DNA from: DASWJZ01 sp963761005
Lineage (GTDB): Bacteria; Pseudomonadota; Alphaproteobacteria; Rhizobiales; Afifellaceae
Length of the DNA: 64,000 bases
NCBI GenBank assembly: GCA_963761005.1
Contig: CAVXFK010000027.1
Location: 186,001 to 250,000 of the forward strand
Direction: 5' to 3'
This document shows positions 37,764-47,271 of this stretch, piece after piece (positions within the stretch are counted from its first letter, which is position 1; the number at the start of each line of letters is the position of its first letter). A program made the translations under genes and the position numbers. The notes beneath the pieces are model-generated. The model had not been told where the DNA came from. It made no database searches and was given only the letters and a program-made list of their open reading frames with translations.

Positions 37764-38240
37764 TCGAAGAGCGGCCGGAAAGGAATCGCGTCGAGGGTGC
37801 TGAGAGGAGATGACGAACCGTCGTGTCCGGGGATCGGAACACCCCTTGGGGTCAAGGCGCTGACAGCGCGCAAAATTGATTGGAAGCCGATCCGCGGACT
37901 TCAACTTGGCCAGCGAGTTCGTCTCGCACACAAAGGCCGTAGACATGACTGCACACGATCGGTTCGCATGCCAACCTAACCCTTGCGCGTAAGGGGCCCT
38001 CCAGACATGAAACTAATCCCCCGACCTTCTCCACCAGGCTGGCTTAACACAGGGGCGTTCGAATTCAACGGATCGCTGTTCCAGGGATTCGAGGTTGCGA
38101 AAGCCGTCCTGATCGAGACGATCGTCGAGGAGTTGCTCCGGAGCCGTTCAACGTCCACCAACGTCATCGACCAAGCGAAGAAGGTTCTGCGCCGAGTGGA
38201 CTGGATGAAGCTCGCGCGCAAAGTTGGGGGGCTTTGGCCT
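37764..38240. other. Gap between the IS110 remnant and the CaiB gene
   Basis: About 480 bp. The first part is probably IS110 downstream non-coding DNA. From about 38007 to 38240 the plus strand translates to KLIPRPSPPGWLNTGAFEFN and then FEVAKAVLIETIVEELLRSR and TSTNVIDQAKKVLRRVDWMK, which looks like a protein fragment truncated by the CaiB end. No family recognised, no other feature. Confidence 0.35.
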
Positions 38241-39461
38241 TCACTGCGGCGCTGGGCATCCCGCACTCTCGGCGACGCTGCCTTTCGCCAAAAGCGCGTC
38301 GATCTCGTCTGCCGTGAAATCGAACTCGGCGAGGATTTCACGCGTGTGCTGCCCGACGAGGGGCGCCGGTCGTTCTATCATCGCCGGTGTCTCGCTCATC
38401 TTCACGGCAGGTGCCACGACTTTGACCGGCCCAACCTTCGGATGATCGTAGCTCCCGATCGCCTTCATGTGGCGTACCTGCGGATCGTCGGCCGCCTGGA
38501 GATGGGTCTTCACCTCTCCGCACCAGATGTCGACTGCAAGCATCGCCTCGATAAGATCGGCGGTGGTCCACGTCTTGGTCAGCGCAGCGAGTTTCTCCCA
38601 AATCTCGTCACGCTTATCGAACAGGCTGTTCGGATCATCATAGGTGAGCAGGCTCTCGTCACCGAGCACGCCGACCAGCTTGGCATAGGGGCTCATAGCG
38701 ATCGTCACCCAGCCGTCGCTGGTCGGATAGACGCCGAAGGGCGCCTCCATCCCGGGATGGCCGATGCCAGAATTGGGACGCTCGAAGTCGGCGCCGAAAT
38801 TCATCGCCATCAACATCTCCTGACCTTGATGGGCGAGCATGCCGGTGAGCAGGTCCACCTTGATCTCCTGGCCGCGTCCCGAGCGCTCGCGCCAATAGAG
38901 GGCCGAGAGGATGCCGTAGACCATGTTCATGGCCCCGACCTGATCGGAGAAACCGGAGCCGACGGGCACAGGTGGACCGTCACCGCGCCCGGTGGCGGCA
39001 GCAACGCCGGTGAGGCCCTGGATCAGCATGTCTTGCCCGGGCCGCGCTAGATAAGGGCCGCTTTCGCCATAGCCGGAGCCCGAGCAATAGATGATGCGCG
39101 GGTTGATGTTGCTGAAATCCGCGTAGCCGAAGCCAAGTCTGGCGAGCACGCCCGGGCGGAAGTTCTGCACGACCACGTCGGCGCGCTCGCCAATACGATA
39201 GAGGATCGTTTTTGCGTCCGGTGACTTCAGATCGACGGCAATTGAGCGCTTGTTGCAATTCCAGGCGAGAAAGTTCGGACTTTCGCTGCCGCCGACCCAG
39301 CGGTTGTTGAAGGTCATCGTACGGAAGAGATCGCCTTGCCCAGGCCTCTCGACCTTGATGACATTGGCGCCCATGTCGGCCAGAAGCTGTGTGCAGAACG
39401 GCCCCTGCAGCAGGTGGCTGAAGTCGAGCACGGTCACGTCGGCAAGGGCTTTCTCGGTCAT
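38241..39461 (-). CDS. CaiB/BaiF family III CoA-transferase
   Basis: Class III CoA-transferase, 406 aa. The catalytic Asp144 is in PGQDMLIQG, after the family's KSIAVDLK-like block (KRSIAVDLKSPDAK), VQNFRPGVLARLGFGY and the N-terminal VLDFSHLLQGPFCTQLLADM. It moves CoA between carboxylic acids. It is the last gene of the leftward operon 38.2-47.3 kb and overlaps the preceding gene by ATGA. Together with the crotonase and SDR it suggests CoA-thioester processing of an organic acid made by the sugar-type enzymes upstream (inference). Confidence 0.9.
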   Translation of the reverse strand: MTEKALADVTVLDFSHLLQGPFCTQLLADMGANVIKVERPGQGDLFRTMTFNNRWVGGSESPNFLAWNCNKRSIAVDLKSPDAKTILYRIGERADVVVQNFRPGVLARLGFGYADFSNINPRIIYCSGSGYGESGPYLARPGQDMLIQGLTGVAAATGRGDGPPVPVGSGFSDQVGAMNMVYGILSALYWRERSGRGQEIKVDLLTGMLAHQGQEMLMAMNFGADFERPNSGIGHPGMEAPFGVYPTSDGWVTIAMSPYAKLVGVLGDESLLTYDDPNSLFDKRDEIWEKLAALTKTWTTADLIEAMLAVDIWCGEVKTHLQAADDPQVRHMKAIGSYDHPKVGPVKVVAPAVKMSETPAMIERPAPLVGQHTREILAEFDFTADEIDALLAKGSVAESAGCPAPQ

Positions 39462-40594
39462 GTCGTCTCTTCCAATTTCCTGCTGAGACTGCGGGCCCAG
39501 GCGGCGCGCAGCCTGTCGATCGTCGGTCTCGGAGCAGCGCCCTCAAGAAGAGCAGCGCGCAAGATGGCCGAGCCCTCATTCTGGAAGGCGATATAGCCCT
39601 TGTGCCGCGGCCGCACCCAGGCCCCCTCAACGGTGCGGATCGTGGCGCGATAGAAGCCGCCCACAGGATCGTTGACGGCTTCCGAAAGCCATGCCGCGCG
39701 CGCGGAAGGCTGGCCATCATGATCGGGGATGAAGGTCGACTGGGTGTCAACGCGCATCAGCCAGCGCAAATGGTTGAGCAACCTATTGTCGGCTCTGGCC
39801 CGCCGCGTGAGCGCAATGCCCGTGCCGCCGAGCACACTGCCTCGTCGCCCTCCCGGCAGCGCGAGCGGCGCATCCGCGAAGGAGACGGTGTGGCGGCCGG
39901 TCAGCGGGCCCGCGTAGTTGACGTAGCCGTAGACCAGCGGCACGAGGGCGATCGTGTTGTCTAGGCTCATCGCTGTAAGTAGCGCGATCGGATTCATCGC
40001 CTCGGTCCCTGGGGGTGCGCGGCGCGCGAGATCGGCGAGCCGGGCGATCGCTTCTGTCGCCGTCGCGTCGTCGACGAGGTCTTCGCCTCGAGGTTCGACA
40101 CCGAGCGCCACACAGAGTGAGAAGAACGAGCAGATCGCGTGAGGCCCGGACACCGAAACTGCGACCGGAATCCTCTGTGCCAGCCGCGCTACGTCGTCCC
40201 ATGTCGCCGGGGGTTCGCCTGTTGGGTCGACGCGGTAAGCCATCACCTGCGTCGCGACATCAAGTGGAAGCGCATAGTGGTTGCCGGCCCACGCGTAGCT
40301 TGCCATCGCGGGGCCGATCGTTTGAGCCGACCAGGCCGCAATCTCGGCGGCATGGAATACGTCCTCGAGCGGCTGGAGGCAATTCCTGGCGACGAGCTCG
40401 CCGATATGTGGATGGTCGATGACGAGCAGATCGAAGCGTGCGGCGAGGTCGGCGACCGAGGAGGATTCGAAGCTTTCCAATGGCTGCTTCGACCAGGCGA
40501 TGACGGGCGGACCGGCTGCCGCCTCTTGCGCGGCGGCGACGGCGAGCGCGTTATAGCCGCGCGGGTGGTCCCAGGTGAGGCCGGAGAAGGTCAT
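39458..40594 (-). CDS. Solute-binding-protein-like protein without signal peptide
   Basis: A 378-aa protein of the extracellular solute-binding-protein fold. The N-terminus MTFSGLTWDHPRGYNALAVA is highly conserved in a family of SBP-like proteins that lack a secretion signal, followed by FDLLVIDHPHIGELV and AWAGNHYALPLDVATQVMAY. There is no hydrophobic leader, so it probably stays in the cytoplasm. The start at 40594 overlaps the SMP-30 stop (ATGA), and the long upstream frame is antisense noise. Its neighbours are an SMP-30 lactonase and CaiB. It may bind or shuttle a pathway intermediate, unproven. Confidence 0.75.
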   Translation of the reverse strand: MTFSGLTWDHPRGYNALAVAAAQEAAAGPPVIAWSKQPLESFESSSVADLAARFDLLVIDHPHIGELVARNCLQPLEDVFHAAEIAAWSAQTIGPAMASYAWAGNHYALPLDVATQVMAYRVDPTGEPPATWDDVARLAQRIPVAVSVSGPHAICSFFSLCVALGVEPRGEDLVDDATATEAIARLADLARRAPPGTEAMNPIALLTAMSLDNTIALVPLVYGYVNYAGPLTGRHTVSFADAPLALPGGRRGSVLGGTGIALTRRARADNRLLNHLRWLMRVDTQSTFIPDHDGQPSARAAWLSEAVNDPVGGFYRATIRTVEGAWVRPRHKGYIAFQNEGSAILRAALLEGAAPRPTIDRLRAAWARSLSRKLEETT

Positions 40595-41502
40595 GCCGAA
40601 GTGCAGGTGCTCTGCCACAGCGGCGGCGCCGAAGTATCCGTGTCGATCCGCGTGATGTGCCAGCGGCCGAGATTGGCGGTGTAGAGCGTCGACCCGTCGA
40701 AGGCGATGTTGGTCGGATGGGCGAAGAGGTGCGCCGTCGGATCCTCGATATAGACCTCGCTCGTCCGCCGCCCGGCGATATGCGCAGGATGCGCGACGGC
40801 TCGTAGCAGCCGACGAAAAGCGCGCCCGCACCGTCGAAGGCAATGCCGTCCGGCAGGCCGGGAAGATCGTCGGCGAAAACTCCGTCGCCTCGCCGGCGCT
40901 TCCATCCGGGCCGATCGCGATGCGCGTAACACGCCGTGCGAAGGTCTCGCAGACGAAGAGCGCGTCGCCTCCGGGGCGAGCGCCATGCCATTGGCGAAGA
41001 TGAGCGGCCGGTCATACCAGAGCGCGCCCGCGCCGGTCCCAAGGTCATAAGCCCATACGCCCGGGCCGGGATCGGCGAAATGCGTAGCTGTCGGAGACGA
41101 GCAGGCGTCCGCGCGCACGGTCGACGACGGGATAGTTGGGAATCCTGATGCCCGGCGGGTGAAGCGCTCGATCCGCCGCGTTGCGAGATCGAGCCGGTAG
41201 ACGGTCGCGTCGCGAAGATCGCAGGCGAACAGCGCTTCGTCGCCGAGAAAGGCGAGCCCGAGGGTGAGGCCGCCAGCCTGAGCGACCCGCTCGATGCGTG
41301 AGCCTCCGGAGTCGATCCTCAGGATCTCGCCGTTCTCGGAGCCGCACCAGATCCATCCGTCCGGCCCGACGGCAACGCACTCGGGATGCTGCAGACGCGG
41401 ATCGGAGAAGATGCCGTCGAAAAAGACGCGGGCGCGCTCCATCGGCAGGACAGGCGTCTCGGCGGTGGCGAAACGATAGGTCATCGCGCCAATCTCCCTC
41501 AT
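40591..41502 (-). CDS. SMP-30/gluconolactonase/LRE-family protein, several frameshifts
   Basis: Six-bladed propeller lactonase-type protein of about 303 aa in net length. The intact N-terminal third reads PECVAVGPDGWIWCGSENGE, with later pieces GRLLVSDSYAFADPGPGVWA, DLPGLPDGIAFDGAGALFVG and HLFAHPTNIAFDGSTLYTAN. These lie in different frames, needing at least four indels (near 41083, 41140, 40967, 40887 and 40778). One lies next to GGATTC; the others are not at GANTC. The natural start (overlapping the DUF4432 stop) and stop (overlapping the next start) are both kept. Could be a decaying gene or a low-quality region. The family hydrolyses sugar lactones using a metal. Confidence 0.75.
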   Translation of the reverse strand: MREIGAMTYRFATAETPVLPMERARVFFDGIFSDPRLQHPECVAVGPDGWIWCGSENGEILRIDSGGSRIERVAQAGGLTLGLAFLGDEALFACDLRDATVYRLDLATRRIERFTRRASGFPTIPSSTVRADACSSPTATHFADPGPGVWAYDLGTGAGALWYDRPLIFANGMALAPEATRSSSARPSHGVLRASRSARMEAPARRRSFRRRSSRPAGRHCLRRCGRAFRRLLRAVAHPAHIAGRRTSEVYIEDPTAHLFAHPTNIAFDGSTLYTANLGRWHITRIDTDTSAPPLWQSTCTSA

Positions 41503-42601
41503 GTCAGGAAATCGCCGTCAAAGGGATGCTCGACCGCCTTCCCTTTGTCGCCAGTGATGCGGAGCACACCGTCGTGCGCTTCGATCGACTCGACCGCCTC
41601 CCAGCCTTCGGGCAGCGGCATGCCGCCGAGCACATGCCGCACCGAGACCGTTCCGCCGGGCTCCAGCGTCAGCGCCGTCGGAATGCCCGCGCGAGACAGC
41701 GGGTTCGGCGCGATCGAAGCCGCATGGCCAGCGGCCGAATAGGAGCGCCCCTCCTCGATGCCGAGCACACCGAAATGCCGGCTGTTCCACGGCGCGTAGT
41801 CGCGCCCGCCATTGCTGAACCAGAGAAAAGTGACCGGAAAATCGCGCGGGATTTTTGAGGCTTAGCATGATGTCGCCGGCGCCGGGTCTGAGCGCCGCGG
41901 TCCAGCCGAGCGAGCGAGCCCGCCGCCTCGACCAGCATGACGAAATCCTCGTGGCGATCGGCGACCGGATAACGATGCAGGTCGACCGCGTCGCCATCGG
42001 CAAGCGGCAGCCTCGAAAGATCGGTGGTGCGCACCCCCCGAGCGAAGACCGAGCGGCCGCGGGCCGGATCGCCTTCCTGCTGCGTCGGCGGCAATTCCGC
42101 GAAGGCCTTCGGCGAGAAGGAGAGGCGCCCCGGCTTGTCGAAGCGGGTCATGGCATGGCTTGCAACCGGCATTGTCCCACTGCCGCCCTCGAAGGTGTGA
42201 CGCACATAGACGAAGGGATGCCCATCGCGGAGCGTCAGCTCCTTGATCAGGCGGGCGCCCATCACTGGCCGATCGAGCGCGAACCGCGCGGTTGTTCGGC
42301 CGCCTTCCGAGGTAACGCTCACGGTTGACCAGGACGAGTTCGCCGGCCAGCCATGCGAGGGGCCGTCCTCCACATCGCTCGCGCCGAAAGGCGCGCAGAA
42401 GAAGTCGCCGGAGAGGCATTTCAGCACCGTCTCGACGCCGGGATCCTGCGCGACTGCCGGATCGTCGACCCAGGGCGCGGTGTGGAGCGGACGGAGACGC
42501 CGCGCGCCATGTTCGATCTCGAGCGCGCGGAGATGGCCGGCCTTGAGATCGACTGTGAGCGTGATCCCTTTCGCGCCGATTGTCTGAAATCTCTCGCTCA
42601 T
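41499..42601 (-). CDS. DUF4432/aldose-1-epimerase-like protein, two frameshifts
   Basis: Galactose-mutarotase-fold protein of about 365 aa after joining. The first two thirds (MSERFQTIGAKGITLTVDLK; GHLRALEIEHGARRLRPLHT; HAMTRFDKPG) are in frame. A break near 41908-41918 moves to LGWTAALRPGAGDIMLSLKN, and a second near 41838 (one extra T in CGATTTTCC) gives RFPVTFLWFSNGGRDYAPWN and the final FGVLGIEEGRSYSAAG. The stop overlaps the SMP-30 start by ATGA. It may interconvert sugar anomers before lactonisation. Confidence 0.7.
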
Positions 42602-42662
42602 GATCTCGTGCGCTTCGTACCGCTTCTCGATGACCCTGTGCTGTCCGCCGGCCGATGCGGCC

Positions 42663-43439
42663 TCACTCGCCCCGAACGATCAGGCCGCCGTCGATTCGGA
42701 TGATGTCGCCGGTGATGAACGACGCGCGATCGGAGGCGAGAAAGACCACGAGCTCGGCGACTTCCTCCGGCTGGCCGAAGCGCCCGATCGGATGCGCCCG
42801 GTTCCAGGTGGCGATGAGCTCGTCCGGATTCGGATGCTCGCGGAAGACCTTCTCGTTGAGCGGCGTCATGATCGTGCCGGGCGCCACCGCGTTGACGCGG
42901 ATGCCGAAGGGGGCGAGGTCGACGGCGGCCTGCTGGGTGAGGGCATTGATGCCGCCTTTCGCCGCGGCGTAGGCGGCCCAGCCCCTGAAGCCGGCGAGCG
43001 ACTGTACTGACGACATGTTGACGATCGCGCCCTTCTTCTTTCGGCGCATCTCCGGCACGCAGACCTTGATGCCGCGCCAGACGCTCGTCAGGTTCGTCGT
43101 CATCACCCGGTTCCAGGTCGCCTCGTCGATCTCGTCGACAACGCCGCCGATCGCCTGGGCGGCGTTGTTGACGAGGATGTCGATCGTGCCGAAGCGCTTG
43201 ATCGCCTCGCCGGCCAGCGCCTCCATGTCCGCCATCGACGTAACGTCGGTCTTGATGAACACGGCCGCTCCACCGGCGCCTGTGATCTCGTCGCGCGTCG
43301 CCTCGCCGGCCTTCACGTCGATGTCGGCGATGACGATCCGCGCGCCGTCCTCGGCCATGCGCTTGGCGCAGGATCGGCCGATCCCCATCGCCGCGCCGGT
43401 GATGATCGCTACGCGCCCGTCGAGATCGCCTGCACTCAT
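42663..43439 (-). CDS. Short-chain dehydrogenase/reductase
   Basis: Classical SDR oxidoreductase, 258 aa, intact. Cofactor motif TGAAMGIG (residues 14-21), NNAAQ, catalytic Ser143/144 in NMSSVQS, Tyr157 and Lys161 in YAAAKGG. The Asp in IADIDVK suggests NAD preference. Substrate unknown; the neighbours (epimerase-like protein, lactonase) fit oxidation of a sugar or sugar alcohol to a lactone or keto sugar. It lies 3 bp after the crotonase stop. Confidence 0.9.
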   Translation of the reverse strand: MSAGDLDGRVAIITGAAMGIGRSCAKRMAEDGARIVIADIDVKAGEATRDEITGAGGAAVFIKTDVTSMADMEALAGEAIKRFGTIDILVNNAAQAIGGVVDEIDEATWNRVMTTNLTSVWRGIKVCVPEMRRKKKGAIVNMSSVQSLAGFRGWAAYAAAKGGINALTQQAAVDLAPFGIRVNAVAPGTIMTPLNEKVFREHPNPDELIATWNRAHPIGRFGQPEEVAELVVFLASDRASFITGDIIRIDGGLIVRGE

Positions 43440-43442
43440 GAG

Positions 43443-44237
43443 TCATTCGCCCTTGAATTCGGGGTTGCGCTTGTCGAGGAAGGCGTCGATGCCCTCCTGA
43501 CCGTCGATGGTTTCGTAGAGCCGGAAGAGAACCTCCTGTTCGAGGCTCTCGCGCGACCGGGAGGGGGCTGTCCGGGCCCTGCCGGATCAGCCGCTTCATC
43601 TCGGCCTGCGAGAGCGGCGCCACTTTGAGCATCGCCCGTGCCCGCTCGGTCGCGACACTCATCAGCTCCTCGTCGGGACAGACGGCCGCGGCGAGGCCGA
43701 GCTGTAGGCGCGCTCGCCGTTGATCCGGCGGGCGCCGAGCATGATGTCGCTGGCGACATACTTGCCGACCGCCCGCGTCAGTCGCTGCGTGCCGCCGCCG
43801 CCGGGCGACAGGCCGAGCAGCCCTTCGGGCAGGCCGAAGCGCGCGCTGGTCGTGCAGACGATGACGTCGCAGCAGAGCGCCAGCTCGAAGCCGCCGCCGA
43901 GCGCATAGCCATGCACCGCCGCGATAGTCGGCTTCGGCAGCGCCTCCAGCTTGTCGAAGATGCGCCGGCTGTTGAGCTGATAGGCGACGAAGGCCTGGGT
44001 GCGCCGGCCGCGGTATTCGGCGATGTCGGCGCCGGCCACGAAGGCGCGCTCGCCCGCGCCGGAGAAGATGATCGCGCGCACTTCAGGATCGCCGGCCAGC
44101 GCGTCCAATGCCTCGTCCAGCGCGTTCATCAGCGGTGTCGACAGCGCGTTCATCTTGGACGGGCGGTTGAAGACGATGCTGACGATGCCCGGCTCGATGC
44201 TTTCGCGCAGCAAGATCCTTTCTTCCATCGCGCTCAT
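43443..44237 (-). CDS. Enoyl-CoA hydratase/isomerase (crotonase), two frameshifts
   Basis: Crotonase of about 264 aa. Oxyanion-hole segments FVAGADIAEYRG and ALGGGFELALCCD plus PEGLLGLSPGGGGTQRLTRA are intact. After INGERAY the frame shifts (one base lost near 43704) to GLAAAVCPDEELMSVATERA. A second shift at the G5 run 43563-43567 leads to ESLEQEVLFRLYETIDGQEG and the natural C-terminus DKRNPEFKGE. The second break is a homopolymer, the first is not at GANTC. The start overlaps the permease stop (ATGA). Acts on a CoA thioester, in line with CaiB in the same operon. Confidence 0.8.
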
Positions 44238-45061
44238 CCCTTCACTGCGCCGGCGGTCAGGCCGGCGACGAACTGGCGTTGCAGGAGGAAGAAGATTGCA
44301 ACGACCGGCAGCGAGATCAGCACCGAGCTCGCCATCAGCTCGCCGTAGCGGATTCCGTATTGGCCGATGAAGTCGTTCATGCCGACCGGCAAGGTGCGCA
44401 TGTCCTTGGTCGAGGTGAAGGAAAGCGCGAAGAGGAATTCCTGCCAGGTGACGATGAGCACGAAGACGGCGGTGGCGACGATCCCCGGCTTGCACAGCGG
44501 CAGGATCACCGAGAAGAAGGTGCGGAACGGCCCGGCGCCGTCGATCGCCGCCGCCTCGTCCAGCTCGATCGGCAGGCGGGCCATGAAGGCGCGCAGCATC
44601 CAGATCGCCACCGGCAGAGTGATCGTGATGTAGGCGAGGATCAGCGAGGCGTAGGTGTTGAGCAGGTTCGCCGCCTTCATCATCTTGTAGATCGGGATGA
44701 TGATGGCGCTCGCCGGAAACATCTGCGCCGCGACAACCAGGCTCATGCAGACGAAGATCAGTCGCGTCTGGCTGCGCGTGAAGGTGTAGGCGGCGAGCAG
44801 GCCGAGCGTCACCGTGATCGCCACCGTCGACAGCGAGACGATGATCGAATTCAGGAAATAGACGCGGAACTCGGGCCGGAACGCCGTCACGTAATTCTGA
44901 AGCGTCGGGTGGACGGGCCAAAGCCGCGCGGGGATCGCGAAGGGTTCGTTCGGCGGCTTCAGCGAGACTGAGACCATCCAGAAGAAGGGGAGCAGGATCA
45001 CAAGCGCCAGCGCGAGCTGCGCCGCCATCAGACCGAGTCGGCTGAAGCGCGTCGTCGTCAT
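44234..45061 (-). CDS. Sugar ABC transporter permease (MalG/UgpE type)
   Basis: CUT1 permease, 275 aa, six hydrophobic segments. It shows LPIELDEAAAIDGAGPFRTF as the EAA loop and SSVLISLPVVAIFFLLQRQF with VAGLTAGAVKG at the end, the family signature. The ATG at 45061 overlaps the previous stop by ATGA. Confidence 0.92.
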   Translation of the reverse strand: MTTTRFSRLGLMAAQLALALVILLPFFWMVSVSLKPPNEPFAIPARLWPVHPTLQNYVTAFRPEFRVYFLNSIIVSLSTVAITVTLGLLAAYTFTRSQTRLIFVCMSLVVAAQMFPASAIIIPIYKMMKAANLLNTYASLILAYITITLPVAIWMLRAFMARLPIELDEAAAIDGAGPFRTFFSVILPLCKPGIVATAVFVLIVTWQEFLFALSFTSTKDMRTLPVGMNDFIGQYGIRYGELMASSVLISLPVVAIFFLLQRQFVAGLTAGAVKG

Positions 45062-45949
45062 GCCCGGGCAGCGTCCTTGGCGCGCGGCTGCCGCTGGACG
45101 AAGAAGTAGGCGGTGATCAGGATCGTCAGCACGAGGATCGAGAACACGCCGTAGGCCGCGGCGTCGCCGAAGCGGAACTGGCCGAAGCCGAGCTCGTAGA
45201 TCTTGGTCGGAAAGATATGGGTAGCGTTCTGCGGCCCGCCGCGCGTCAGCACCCAGATCATGTCGAAATAGTTGAAGGTGAGGATCGTGGTCAGCACGAA
45301 GTTGATGACGATCACCTCGCGCATCGCCGGGATGATCACGTGGATCAGCCGGGTGAAGCGCCCGGCGCCGTCGATGATCGCCGCCTCGATCTGCTCGCTG
45401 TCGACGTTCTGAAGCGCCGCCAGATAGACGACGGTCGAGAAGGGAAAGCCCTTCCAGATGGCGGCGACGATTGCCGCGGCCATCGCGGTCGAGGACGAAG
45501 CGAGCCAGGCGACGCTCTGGTCGGCGAGGCCGACGCGCATGAGGAAGGAATTGATGAGACCGAGTTGCGGATCGTACATGAACCGCCAGAGAATTGCGGC
45601 GACGACGCCCGGCAGCACCCAAGGAAGAAGCACCAGCGAACGCATCAAAGCGCTGGTCGGGAGGTTCTTGATTGAGCAGGAGCGCGACCGCGAAGCCGAA
45701 AAGGTTTTGAAAGAGGACGACGAAGATCGTCCACACGCAGGAATTCCAGACGATCGTGCCGAAATCGCCGCTCGTGAAGATGTGCTCGTAGACGGAGAAT
45801 CCGACGAACTGCGGGTGGGGGTTTATGAAGGAGCTCGAATAGAAGCTCTGAATCACAGTGCCGATCATCGGGTAGTACATCAGCACGCCGACAAGGGTCA
45901 TCGCCGGAGCGAGGAAGATCCAGGCGAGTCTTGACGAGTGGTTGTGCAT
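45058..45949 (-). CDS. Sugar ABC transporter permease (MalF/UgpA type), one frameshift
   Basis: CUT1 permease of about 296 aa. The N-terminal 90 residues (SSRLAWIFLAPAMTLVGVLM) are in one frame. The break near 45668-45673 (one extra base in the region encoding LLLNQ-NLPTSALMR) leads to MRSLVLLPWVLPGVVAAILW, the EAA loop and WVLTRGGPQNATHIFPTKIY in the other. The break is not at GANTC. It is followed by the second permease; no ATPase gene accompanies this importer. Confidence 0.88.
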
Positions 45950-45974
45950 TTCCAGATCGGTCGGCCGGAGAGAG

Positions 45975-46006
45975 CGGGATCGCGCGGCCGGTGCCGCGCG
46001 ATCCCG
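45975..46006 (-). repeat. Intercistronic hairpin between binding-protein and permease genes
   Basis: A perfect 13-bp stem (45975-45987 with 45994-46006) around 6 nt, no T-run, in the 88-bp gap after the binding-protein stop. Same position and type as in the other three importers of the window. Confidence 0.65.
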
Positions 46007-46037
46007 TCGATGTCGCGACGCTTCCCTGCAGCCGATC

Positions 46038-47257
46038 TTACTTTAGAGCGTCGATCGCCTTGCAGGCCTTTTCGGCGGCCGCCTTCGGATCCATTCCGCC
46101 ATAGACGTCCTGTGCGAGCGTCACCTCGATGTCGGAGACTTCGAGATAGCGCGGCGAGAGCGGGCGCGGCGCGGCATTGTTGAGCTGCGTCATGATCCGG
46201 TCCGGGCCCTTGCGGTTAGCCTTGAGGAAGGCGTCGGCCGCCTTGACGTTGGCCGGGATGAGATCGACCACCTTGCCGTTAACGTCCTCGCGGGTCAGGA
46301 ACTGGATGAATTTCCACGCCGCTTCCTTGTGAGCGGAGCTCTTGTACATCACCAGGTTCCAGCCGCCATAGGTGCCGATCGCGGTCTTCCCCTCCGGTGC
46401 GGTGCCGTCGACGAAGTCCCAGTTGAGGCTCGACTTCTGCAAGGTTGGCTGCTCGAGCGCCGGCCAGAACTCGATGGCGAGCGAGCCGTTGAGGAAGAGC
46501 TCGCGCATGTCGCCTGAGGAGGCATTGGCAATCCCCGTCGGCGCATAGGGCGCGAGCGACTGCAGATAGGCGAGGGCGCCGACCGAGGCGTCGCTCGTCA
46601 GGCCGCAGGAGCCGTCGTCATTGAGCACCTTGCCGCCATTGGAGAAGATGAAGCTGTCCATGACGACGACGGTGTCTTCGCCCTTATGCGCGAAGAGGCC
46701 GATGCCGTATTTGCCGTTCGACGCGTCGGTCAGCTTCTCGCCGGCCGCCTTCAATCCCTCGAAGGTCGCCAGAGCTCGCCGGGTCAATGCCGGCACGTCT
46801 TGACGAGGTCCGCGTTATAGAAGCTGAACTGCCAGACATCGACATTGAAGGGGATTCCCCAAAGCTTGCCGTCGTAGTTCGCCGAGGCCCAGGCGCCGGG
46901 GAAGAAGGTATCGGCGGTGATGCCAGCGCCCTTGGCGAGATCGTCGAGCGCGTCGATGGCGCCGGCCTGGGCGAAGGCGGCGACCCAGATCTGATCGACG
47001 GTCGAGACGTCAGGCGCGTTGCCGCCCTGGACCGCGGTCAGGAGCCGCTGCTGATATTCCGGATAGGGGATGGTGGTGACTTCCACCTTGATCCCCGGAT
47101 TCTCCGCTTCGAAGCTCTTGACGGCTTCCTGCTGATACTGGCTGAGGCCGGACTCGGTCTGCTGGTTGTCCCAGAACTTTAGGACAATGTCCTCGGCATG
47201 ACTTGTCGCCGGCAAGGCGATGCCGCAGAGCGCGGCGAGCAAGGCTATTTTGCGCAT
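46038..47257 (-). CDS. Sugar ABC transporter periplasmic binding protein, frameshifted
   Basis: CUT1-type binding protein with a Sec signal peptide (LLAALCGIALPATSHAED) and a start at 47257 after GGGAGG. The first 150 residues (PEYQQRLLTAVQGGNAPDVS; GIPFNVDVWQFSFYNADLVK) and the last 240 (LATFEGLKAAGEKLTDASNG; GIGLFAHKGEDTVVVMDSFI) are in different frames. A short middle stretch (AGIDPA) lies in the third frame, so there are two indels within about 46775-46800. The operon's importer lacks its own ATPase. Substrate unknown, probably a sugar or glycoside. Confidence 0.85.
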
Positions 47258-47271
47258 TTTAGAACCTCCCG

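Noticed and set aside
37983..39050. 355-codon open frame on the plus strand
   Set aside because: Beyond about residue 80 it is antisense of the intact CaiB gene; only the first part (38007-38240) could be a real remnant and is noted as such.
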